A stretch of 64,000 nt of DNA from Allobosea sp. Root381 (GTDB lineage: Bacteria; Pseudomonadota; Alphaproteobacteria; Rhizobiales; Beijerinckiaceae): the NCBI RefSeq assembly GCF_001429395.1, contig NZ_LMJT01000010.1, positions 42,045 to 106,044 on the forward strand. Direction: 5' to 3'. Shown piece after piece: positions 55,425-64,000 of this stretch. A program made the translations under genes and the position numbers. Below the pieces are notes generated by a model. The model was given only the letters and a program-made list of their open reading frames with translations, did no database searches and had not been told where the DNA came from. Numbering within the stretch: the first letter of the stretch is position 1; each line of letters opens with the position of its first letter.

Positions 55425-56105
55425 CGCGGGGGCTGGGCACCGACGACGCTCGCCTTCGCGGCTCTCGCGCTGGCCGGGCTGGTCGGCCTTGGCCTGATGC
55501 GGCTCGATCGCGGCCGGGCGCCATCGGGCACCGCCGCCTCGCCCTTTGCAAGCTTCGCGATGTTCAAGCGCCCGGAAATCAGGCGCCTTCTCGGGATGCT
55601 GCTGTTCATCGAGATCGGCTTGGTACTGCCCTATGGCATGAAGCCGGTGCTGCAGGTCGATGCGGGGCTGAGCATGGCGACGATCGGGCTGATAGGCGTG
55701 ATAGGCGGCAATCTAGCCGGCATCGCCGGCGCAGGCCTGGCAAAGCCGTTGGTCGACCGTGTCGGCGCCTGGCGCGTGCTCGCCGTCATTCTCGCCCTCA
55801 CCGCGGCGATGGATACCATCCTCGCATTCGCGCTCGTCAGGCCGACGCCTGCCGCCGCGATCGGCTTCGTCCTGGCGTCCTCGCTGCTGAGCTTCGGCTA
55901 TTTCACGGCCAGCCGGACGCTGATCCTCGGCGTCTGCGATCCGCGCCAGGGCGCGACCGAACTCAGCACCTTCCTGTGCATCGGCAACGCCTTCGTGCTC
56001 GGCCTCGCATCGCTGGGGAATCTGATCGCCGGGCAAATCGGCACGCAATTCCTCTTCGCGACCGCCGCCATATTCGCAAGCCTTTCGCTCATGTTCGTGC
56101 TTTGA
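55425..56105 (+). pseudogene. 5'-truncated MFS transporter, RhtX/FptX-like C-terminal half
   Basis: Residues visible from about 55425 begin in the middle of a helix (GGWAPTTLAFAALALAGLVG), then FKRPEIRRLLGMLLF and five more helices with LVDRVGAWRVLAVILAL. This is the C-terminal six-helix half of an MFS permease, resembling siderophore importers of the RhtX/FptX type. The frame is open upstream to about 55296 but encodes no protein-like sequence there; the N-terminal six helices are missing. The only ATG (55497) would start in mid-protein. I call it a gene remnant. Confidence 0.7.
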
Positions 56106-56227
56106 GACAGCAGGGCTTGCACGGAAGCCACCCGATAGAGGTGCGCATTCGGGCAGCTATCCAACCGGTAGGAGGCCTGACCTTGGAAGACGAGTGCCGT
56201 GACTGCGGCGACGAAACACAGAATGCT

Positions 56228-57754
<1,527 letters not shown>

Positions 57755-57848
57755 GCGGACCGTTCCTGAGGGACAGCCCCGCGATAGTGGCGGCAGCAGC
57801 GAAGTTCAATCGCCGCGGCGCGAATCCCGGGCCGCGAAGCGCGATCGC

Positions 57849-58790
57849 TCAGCCGATGCCGTCATTGCCGGCGCCGCAGACCAGCGCGCAGACCCGCTCC
57901 CACGGCGCGAAAGCGACGCGGCCGGACTGCAGCGCGGCGAGCGCAGCCGCGCCCGACAGATCGGCGGCGATGCCGAACTCGAACCACAGCGCCTTCGCGG
58001 CCTTCTCCATTTCGTCGTCGCTCACCAGCACGATCTCGTCGACGTTGCGGCGCGCGATCTCGAAGATCGCCTGGTCGGTCTGCCGGCACGACATCGTCGC
58101 CACCTTGGTCTCGAGCTTGTCGAGCGCCACGAGCTTGTCGGCCGCGAGGCAGGCATGCAGCGTCGGCGAGCCGATCGGCTCGATGCCGATGATCCGCGTC
58201 GCCGGGCGCTTCGCCTTGATTGCGGTCGAGAGCCCGCTGATCAGCCCGCCGCCGCCGATCGCGACCAGGATCGCATCGACCTCGGGCATGTCGTCGAGGA
58301 TGTCGAGGCCGAGCGTGCCCTGGCCCGCGACGACCACGGGATCGCTGAACGGATGGGCATAGGTCGCCCCCGTCCGCTCGGCATGGGCCAGCGCTGCGGC
58401 ATTGGCATCGTCCCAGATCGCGCCGACGATCTCGACTTCGGCTCCCCACTGCTTCAGCTTGGCGACCTTGTCCTCCACCACATTGGACGGCAGGAAGATC
58501 TTGGCCCTGGCGCCGAGCACATGGGCCGAGCGGGCGATGGCGAGGCCGTGGTTGCCGCCCGACGCCGTGACGATGCCGCGCGCTCGCTGCTCGTCGCTCA
58601 GCGTCAGCAGCCGGTTCATCGCACCGCGTGCCTTGAACGATCCCGCGGCCTGCAGCAGCTCGAGCTTCAGCGTGACCTCCGGCCCCCCGGTGACGCGATC
58701 CTTCAGCTGCGCATAGGGCAGGGTTGGCGTCTTCCGGATATGCGGCGCGATGCGGTGGCGCGCATCCTCGATGGCGGCGAGATCGATCAC
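57849..58790 (-). CDS. Threonine dehydratase-like PLP enzyme (EutB-like)
   Basis: 313 residues, starting at GTG 58790 (VIDLAAIEDARHRI) inside the end of the deacylase gene (4-base overlap). The PLP lysine is in GSFKARGAMNR, then ASGGNHGLAIA and the phosphate loop IGGGGLISGL. It lacks an ACT domain. It resembles EutB, the dehydratase of hydroxyectoine catabolism, which also sits beside an EutE/DoeB deacylase and an Ehu transporter. The other Eut enzymes (EutA, EutC, EutD) are not in view, so a general serine/threonine dehydratase remains possible. Confidence 0.78.
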   Translation of the reverse strand: MIDLAAIEDARHRIAPHIRKTPTLPYAQLKDRVTGGPEVTLKLELLQAAGSFKARGAMNRLLTLSDEQRARGIVTASGGNHGLAIARSAHVLGARAKIFLPSNVVEDKVAKLKQWGAEVEIVGAIWDDANAAALAHAERTGATYAHPFSDPVVVAGQGTLGLDILDDMPEVDAILVAIGGGGLISGLSTAIKAKRPATRIIGIEPIGSPTLHACLAADKLVALDKLETKVATMSCRQTDQAIFEIARRNVDEIVLVSDDEMEKAAKALWFEFGIAADLSGAAALAALQSGRVAFAPWERVCALVCGAGNDGIG

Positions 58791-59827
58791 GACAGGGTTC
58801 CCTTGTAGGGCGCGGCGACGATCAGGCAGCAATTGCCCGGCCTGACCCGGCCGGGCTGGCGGCGGCCATAGAGGATGCCGTCGGCCGCATAGTGCAGCGT
58901 CTCGGGCGGCCGCGTCGGGTCCCAGGTGCAATGGATGCGGCCCGCCGGCTGGCCGGCGCTGACGGTCTCGCCATTGGCGTGAAAGGGCTCGAAGACGCCG
59001 TCGGCGGTCGCGTAGACATAGGCTGCGGTGCCCGGCAGCTCGAGGATGACCCCGCCGCCGCGCCGCGGCTCGGGCTTCTCCTGCGCGACGATGCCGAGAT
59101 GGTCGAGCACGTTGGCGACGCCGCGGCGGCAGACCTTGAGCGCCTCGAGCGAGACGGTGCCGGCGCCGGCCATCTCGGTGCCGACCGTTACGAGGTCTGC
59201 TCGGCAGGCGGCGGCGGTCGCGGTACGCGGCTCGCCGAGATTGCTGATCACCACCGTCATCGGCGCGTCGAAGGCTCGGACGGCGGCGACGTTGCGCTTG
59301 TGCAGGGCCGGGTCGTCGGTCGGTTCGACGATGGCGCTCGGGATGATGTCGAGCGAGGAGCCGCCGGAATGCAGGTCGAGGAATGCGTCGCCCAGCGGCA
59401 GGATGTGATCGGTGACAAAGGCCGAGATCTGCTGGGTAATCGTGCCGCGCGGGTCGCCTGGGAAGGTGCGGTTGAAGTTCAGCCCGTCGACCGGCGAGGT
59501 GCGCTTGCCGGCGATCACGGCGTGGACGTTGTTGGCTGGCATCAGGATCAGCCGGCCCTGGACGCGTCCGGGATCGAGATCGCGGATCAGGTCGCAGATC
59601 GCGATCGGCCCCTCATACTCGTCGCCGTGATTGCCGCCTTCGAGGATCGCGGTCGGTCCCGAGCCGTTCTTGATGATCGCGATGGGGATGCGCGTCGCTC
59701 CCCAGGCATCGTCGTCCGGCGAATGCGGGATCATCAGGAAGCCGACCTGCTTGCCGTCCCGCTCCGGATCGACCGTCAGGAAGGCGCTGGAGGGGCGGGG
59801 CGCCGGCTTCGGGCGGGTGCTGGTCAT
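58787..59827 (-). CDS. Succinylglutamate desuccinylase/aspartoacylase family deacylase (DoeB/EutE-like)
   Basis: 346 residues, zinc carboxypeptidase-like fold. Zinc ligands are in EGGNHGDEYEG (His and Glu) and LDLHSGGSS (His), with RTFPGD and a C-terminal beta domain containing DGVFEPFHANGETVSAGQ. DoeB/EutE removes the acetyl group from N2-acetyl-2,4-diaminobutyrate in ectoine breakdown; related proteins act on other acyl amino acids. It shares a strand with the ABC transporter and overlaps the dehydratase. Confidence 0.83.
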   Translation of the reverse strand: MTSTRPKPAPRPSSAFLTVDPERDGKQVGFLMIPHSPDDDAWGATRIPIAIIKNGSGPTAILEGGNHGDEYEGPIAICDLIRDLDPGRVQGRLILMPANNVHAVIAGKRTSPVDGLNFNRTFPGDPRGTITQQISAFVTDHILPLGDAFLDLHSGGSSLDIIPSAIVEPTDDPALHKRNVAAVRAFDAPMTVVISNLGEPRTATAAACRADLVTVGTEMAGAGTVSLEALKVCRRGVANVLDHLGIVAQEKPEPRRGGGVILELPGTAAYVYATADGVFEPFHANGETVSAGQPAGRIHCTWDPTRPPETLHYAADGILYGRRQPGRVRPGNCCLIVAAPYKGTLS

Positions 59828-59903
59828 TGGGTGGCTCGTGAAGTGCGATGAGTCGAATGTGGGCGTGGGGAACCCCTCTCCTGGAAGGAGAGGGGTGAAG
59901 GAG

Positions 59904-60006
59904 GCGTCATGGTCGGGCTTGACCCGACCATCTCAGGACAAGAGGACGCCTTGTGCTGCGAGAGATTCTCGGATCTGCGCTTGGCTTCGCCCGAGAATGA
60001 CGGCGG
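59904..60006. repeat. composite palindromic intergenic repeat, copy 3
   Basis: It starts GCGTCAT (59904-59910), contains ATGGTCGGG/CCCGACCAT (59909-59917, 59923-59931) and ATTCTCGG/CCGAGAAT (59965-59972, 59991-59998), and ends in ATGACGGC. The layout is the same as copy 1 at 491-574 with a longer centre. It lies between the deacylase and binding-protein genes, so it may tune expression within the operon. Confidence 0.8.
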
Positions 60007-60011
60007 CTGCC

Positions 60012-60794
60012 TCACAGCGTCGGCAGCGGGTCCATCGGCATGTCGAGATACTTCTTGTGCAGCCGCTCGAGCTCGCCGTTCATCGTGTTGAACAGGATGA
60101 AGCCGTCGAGCCAGCGCACCAGATTGTGCTGGTCCATCTGCACGGCCATATGCGCCGGGCTGCGGCGGATCACGAAGCGGCGCTCGAACTCCTTGTTCGG
60201 ATTCTGCTTGGCGAGCGCCTGCGCCACGATGCTGTTGGTGGCGATCAGGTCCGCTTGGCCCGTCATGTATGCAGCGGCCGCGGTCGCGTCGTCCTCGGTG
60301 CGCATCAGGTTGGCCTTGGGTGCCGCGGCGGTGATCGCGAGTTCCTGCGTCGTGCCCTTGGCGGCGGCGATGCGAGTCGAGCCCAGCGTCTCCGCGCTGG
60401 TCACGGGCGAGGATTTCGCGCCGTAGACGGCGAGGAACGTGTTGGCGTAGGGCGCGGTGAACTGCACCTGGCGGGCGCGCTCGGGCGTCATGCCCAGCAC
60501 CGAGATCACGATGTCGACCTTGTCGGTCATCAGGAACGGGATGCGGTTCGCCCCGGTGATCTGCTGCATCTCGAGCTTCACGCCGAGTCCCTTGGCGACC
60601 ATCTCGGCGAACTCGATGTCGAAGCCGACCGGGTTGCGGTTGGCGTCCTGCGAGCCGAAGGGCGGCGCGTCGAGCGGCACGCCGATGCGCACCACGCCCT
60701 TCTGCAGGATGTCCTGGAGCTTGTCTGCCTTGGCCTCGGCCGCGCCGAAGGCGGCGACGGCCAGAGCGGCGATGCCGGCGAAGATTGAGCGCAT
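60012..60794 (-). CDS. ABC transporter substrate-binding protein, polar amino acid/ectoine type (SBP family 3)
   Basis: 260 residues. The signal peptide is SIFAGIAALAVAAFGAAEA(KA), followed by KGVVRIGVPLDAPPFGS, NRNPVGFDIEFAEMVAKGLG, DKVDIVISVLGMTPERA and FTAPYANTFLAVYG. This is the fold that binds amino acids and, in EhuB, ectoines. It is third-from-last in the minus-strand operon whose other parts are the ATPase and two permeases. The ligand is not readable from sequence. Confidence 0.9.
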   Translation of the reverse strand: MRSIFAGIAALAVAAFGAAEAKADKLQDILQKGVVRIGVPLDAPPFGSQDANRNPVGFDIEFAEMVAKGLGVKLEMQQITGANRIPFLMTDKVDIVISVLGMTPERARQVQFTAPYANTFLAVYGAKSSPVTSAETLGSTRIAAAKGTTQELAITAAAPKANLMRTEDDATAAAAYMTGQADLIATNSIVAQALAKQNPNKEFERRFVIRRSPAHMAVQMDQHNLVRWLDGFILFNTMNGELERLHKKYLDMPMDPLPTL

Positions 60795-60837
60795 GTTCTG
60801 TTCTCCCCTGGTTGAGATGCGTGACGGGACGGCGACC

Positions 60838-61555
<718 letters not shown>

Positions 61556-61569
<14 letters not shown>

Positions 61570-62206
61570 CGAGCTTCCGCTCGAGTGAGCGGCTCCATTG
61601 CGTGAGGGGGAAGCACATCGCGAAATAGATGCAGGCGACGGTGATGTAGACGGCGAAGGGCTTGTAGGTACCGGCGGCCGTGAGCTGGCCCTCGCGGGTG
61701 AGCTCGACCAGCCCGATCGTCGCCGCCAGCGACGTGTTCTTGATCAGCTGGACCAGGAACCCAACCGTCGGCGGGATCGCGACGCGGATCGATTGCGGCA
61801 CGATGACGTGGCGCAGTTGCTCGTACATCGACAGGCCGAGCGAGGCGCCGGCCTCCCATTGCGTCCTGGCGATGGAGATCAGCGCACCTCGCCAGATCTC
61901 GCCGAGGAAGGCGCTGCCATAGATCGAGAAGGCGAGCGCCGCTGCGAGCCAGGGATTGACGCTGATGCCGACGAAGGGCAGCCCGAAGAAGATCAGGAAC
62001 AGCCAGACCAGCAGCGGCGTGCCCTGGACGATGTGGATATAGGTCGCGGTGATCCAGCGCAGCGGCGCGATCGGCGAGATTCGGGCGATCGCGAGCAGGA
62101 GGCCGAGCACGGCCGAGCCGGCGAAGGCTGTCGCCGTCAGGGCCAGCGTCCAGCGCGCCGCCGCGATCAGATACATCACGTCGATATAGGAGAAGGTCCG
62201 GATCAT
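61556..62206 (-). CDS. Amino acid ABC transporter permease 2
   Basis: 216 residues with five helices and the PAAT coupling motif EIWRGALISIARTQWEAGASLGLS. The N-terminal YIHIVQGTPLLVWLFLIFFGLP block is the standard HisM/GlnP entry. Its ATG at 62206 overlaps the stop of permease 1 by 4 bases. It pairs with permease 1 as a heterodimer. Confidence 0.93.
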
Positions 62207-62865
62207 CGCCTGACGAACGCCCAGTAGTAGATGCCGGCGAAGAGGCCGCGGAAGGCAAAGGCGAGCGCCAGGTAGAGAACGCCGATGACGGTGTAGACCT
62301 CGAAGTCGCGGAAGGTGCGCGACTGCACGATCGAGGCCGCATGGAACAGGTCCTCGACCGAGATCTGCGAGACGACGCTGGTCGCCAGCATCAGCAGCAC
62401 GAACTGGCTCGCGAGCGCCGGGAACATCGACTTCAGCGCCGGGAACACCACGATGTAGCGGAAGACCTGCAGGCTGGAGAGGCCGAGCGAGTGGCCGGCC
62501 TCGATCTGCGCCTTCGGCACGGCCTGGAACCCGGCGCGGACAATCTCGGTGGTGTAGGCGCCGAGATTGATGACCAGCGCGATCAGCGCCGCCGTCATTC
62601 CGTCGAGCCGGACGCCGAAGCTCGGCAGGCCGAAGAAGATCAGGAAGAGCTGCACCAGCAGCGGCGTGTTGCGGATCACCTCGACATAGGCCGTGACGAT
62701 GCGCTGCAGCCAGCCCGGCCCGTAGACCTTGGCCGCCGCGCAGGCGACGCCGACCGTAAGCCCGCCCAGCATCGTCCAGACCGAGAGCGTCAGCGTGACC
62801 AGAACGCCATCGAGGATGGATTCCCAGGCCGCGAAGATGTCGCGGAACTGCAGCCCATACTTCAT
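62203..62865 (-). CDS. Amino acid ABC transporter permease 1
   Basis: 220 residues, the same family: VEVIRNTPLLVQLFLIFFGLP and EIVRAGFQAVPKAQIEAGHSLGLS. First gene of the operon permease-permease-ATPase-(binding protein)-deacylase-dehydratase. ATG 62865 is used; a TTG at 62904 is also in frame, but neither has a strong ribosome site. Confidence 0.92.
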   Translation of the reverse strand: MKYGLQFRDIFAAWESILDGVLVTLTLSVWTMLGGLTVGVACAAAKVYGPGWLQRIVTAYVEVIRNTPLLVQLFLIFFGLPSFGVRLDGMTAALIALVINLGAYTTEIVRAGFQAVPKAQIEAGHSLGLSSLQVFRYIVVFPALKSMFPALASQFVLLMLATSVVSQISVEDLFHAASIVQSRTFRDFEVYTVIGVLYLALAFAFRGLFAGIYYWAFVRR

Positions 62866-62954
62866 CGCCGCGGCCGTCCAGACACCTGGCGGAATGGCTC
62901 GCAATGTTCGGCGCGTGGCATGGCCCGTTGCAGCATCTCATCCCCTTTTTTGAG

Positions 62955-62984
62955 AGGCTAGGTTGGCTTCTTATTTGATGTCAA
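62955..62984 (-). promoter_or_regulatory. promoter of the ABC transporter operon
   Basis: Read on the minus strand: a perfect TTGACA -35 (62984-62979), an 18-base spacer and TAGCCT (62960-62955). The -35 is ideal and the -10 is weak, which suits an activated or effector-controlled promoter. It lies about 90 bases upstream of permease 1 and 2 bases from the palindrome described next. Confidence 0.55.
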
Positions 62985-62986
62985 GC

Positions 62987-62998
62987 TTCATATATGAA
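62987..62998. promoter_or_regulatory. perfect palindrome, probable IclR operator
   Basis: TTCATATATGAA is a perfect 12-base palindrome. It adjoins the -35 box of the divergent ABC operon and overlaps the first possible ATG (62994) of the IclR gene. IclR-family operators are short AT-rich palindromes of this kind, so one bound dimer could control both directions. Confidence 0.6.
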
Positions 62999-63791
62999 AC
63001 AACGTACCATGACCGATTTCTCGGAAGCCGAAAGCGCAGATAAGACCTCCTACGCCGCGCCGGCGTTGGAGAAGGGTCTCGACATCCTCGAGCTGCTGGC
63101 GGAGGTCGGCGAGCCCCTGTCGACGCGCACCATCGCCGAGCGGCTGCAGCGCTCGAAGAGCGAGATCTTCCGTATGGTCTTCGTGCTGCTGCAGCGCGGC
63201 TATCTGGCGCGCGAGCCGGGTACGGACCGACTGCATCTGTCGCGGCGGCTGTTCGATCTCGGCATCAGGACGCCCGGCGGCCGGCAGCTGACCGCAGTCG
63301 TGCTGCCACTGATGGAGCGCTTCAGCGAGGCGAGCGGCCAGGCCGCGCATCTCGTCGTGCTGAGTCGGGCGCAGACCGTCGTACTCGCGACGACGTCCGG
63401 CCATCTCGATGCCAGCGTTATCGTACGGCCAGGCTATGGCCGTCTGGCGCTGGAAGCCAATTCCGGGTTGCTGATCCTCGCCTTCCAGTCGGAGGCGCGC
63501 CGCCGCTCGCTGATGCGCGATGCCGGCCCGGTCGAGCTCGGCAAGCTCGCCGAAGCCGAGCGGGCCGATGTCTTTGCCGGCATCCGTGCGCTCGGCCACC
63601 GGGTCGCGCCGAGCCGCGACATCATGGCCGTGACCGATATCGCCTGCCCGATTATCGGCCCTGCCGGCCATGCCGAGGCGGCGATTCTGGTGCCCCTGCT
63701 CCAGCGCCATGGCGTCGCGCTGGACGAGGAAGCAGTCGTGCAGGGCCTGAAAACGATCTGCCGCGAGGCGGGCGCACAGCTTTCGCTATAG
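62994..63791 (+). CDS. IclR family transcriptional regulator
   Basis: 265 residues. The N-terminal winged helix is KGLDILELLAEVGEPLSTRTIAERLQRSKSEIFRMVFVLLQRGYL; the IclR effector domain has GQAAHLVVLSRAQTVVLAT and DIACPIIGPAGHAEAAILVP. It is divergent from the ABC transporter/deacylase operon and probably senses its substrate or product. Met-6 (63009) is an alternative start that would leave the palindrome outside the coding region. Confidence 0.92.
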   Translation: MKQRTMTDFSEAESADKTSYAAPALEKGLDILELLAEVGEPLSTRTIAERLQRSKSEIFRMVFVLLQRGYLAREPGTDRLHLSRRLFDLGIRTPGGRQLTAVVLPLMERFSEASGQAAHLVVLSRAQTVVLATTSGHLDASVIVRPGYGRLALEANSGLLILAFQSEARRRSLMRDAGPVELGKLAEAERADVFAGIRALGHRVAPSRDIMAVTDIACPIIGPAGHAEAAILVPLLQRHGVALDEEAVVQGLKTICREAGAQLSL

Positions 63792-63807
63792 GCCGGCGTC
63801 GCGGCTC

Positions 63808-64000
63808 CTACGCCGCGCGTCGACCGAAGGCTTCCTGCCCATAGCCGGACGAGGTCGCCCACGCCCCGCCCGCGCCCTGCTCCTGTCCGGTCCTGAAGGC
63901 GGCGACGAGGTCGTTGAGCTGGCCGATGCGGGAGGAGAGCGAGGCGGCCGACGCCGCGCTTTCTTCGGACAGCGCCGCGTTCTGCTGCGTCATCTCGTCG
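63808..64000 (-). CDS. Methyl-accepting chemotaxis protein, C-terminal end (partial)
   Basis: The minus strand enters from the window edge with DEMTQQNAALSEESAASAASL, then LSSRIGQLNDLVAAFRTG. This is the last part of the signalling coiled coil of an alphaproteobacterial chemoreceptor: the EMTQQNAA heptads with a methylatable Glu/Gln, then VAAFRTG before a short variable tail. The start lies outside the window, so the ligand domain is unseen. Confidence 0.85.
   Translation of the reverse strand, partial: DEMTQQNAALSEESAASAASLSSRIGQLNDLVAAFRTGQEQGAGGAWATSSGYGQEAFGRRAA

Overview
The window looks like a chromosomal segment of a high-GC alphaproteobacterium of the Hyphomicrobiales, probably Bosea or a close relative. 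This rests on very GC-rich coding sequence, the gene order rpsT-dnaA-dnaN-recF-recQ-gyrB, and rhizobial-style palindromic intergenic repeats. The genus is an inference; no 16S gene is present. The window holds the chromosome-replication gene cluster, flanked by catabolic and transport operons.

Left part (1-18 kb). A partial VOC protein is followed by a RuBisCO-like protein and a DUF1537 sugar-acid kinase, resembling the OiaX/OiaK pair of apionate/isoapionate breakdown. On the minus strand lie a SleB-type cell-wall hydrolase lipoprotein and a complete six-gene Mnh/Mrp Na+/H+ antiporter operon with A and B fused. A second sugar locus follows: a TIM-barrel isomerase/epimerase, a ROK regulator, a ribose-type ABC transporter (ATPase, permease, binding protein) and a Gfo/Idh/MocA dehydrogenase.

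Middle (18-34 kb). This stretch has a small membrane protein, a BBE-type FAD oxidase, an orphan solute-binding protein, a dut-rrf2-cysK row, a CHASE3 histidine kinase, a YqjD/holin-like membrane pair, polA, AMP nucleosidase, an SRPBCC/DUF1579/VOC operon, enoyl-CoA hydratase and a threonine/serine dehydratase.

Replication core (34-45 kb). rpsT has a readable promoter and terminator. About 0.7 kb of non-coding DNA precedes dnaA, then dnaN, recF, recQ, a PAS-GGDEF protein and gyrB run in one direction. A dead IS fragment with an in-frame stop sits directly behind gyrB.

Right part (45-64 kb). A radical SAM protein and a DUF4130-UdgX uracil-DNA binding protein form a two-gene DNA-repair-like operon of unsolved function. 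Then come a DJ-1-like protein without its cysteine, an alpha/beta hydrolase, a 950-residue winged-helix/NB-ARC regulator, LysR, an L,D-transpeptidase, a DUF4177 mini-protein, RidA, a truncated MFS transporter and ilvA. The last operon has a polar amino-acid-type ABC transporter, a DoeB/EutE-like deacylase and an EutB-like dehydratase, opposite a divergent IclR regulator with a perfect palindrome in the shared promoter. It may handle ectoine or a related acylated amino acid. The window ends inside a chemoreceptor gene.

I saw no tRNA, rRNA, CRISPR array or intact transposon.
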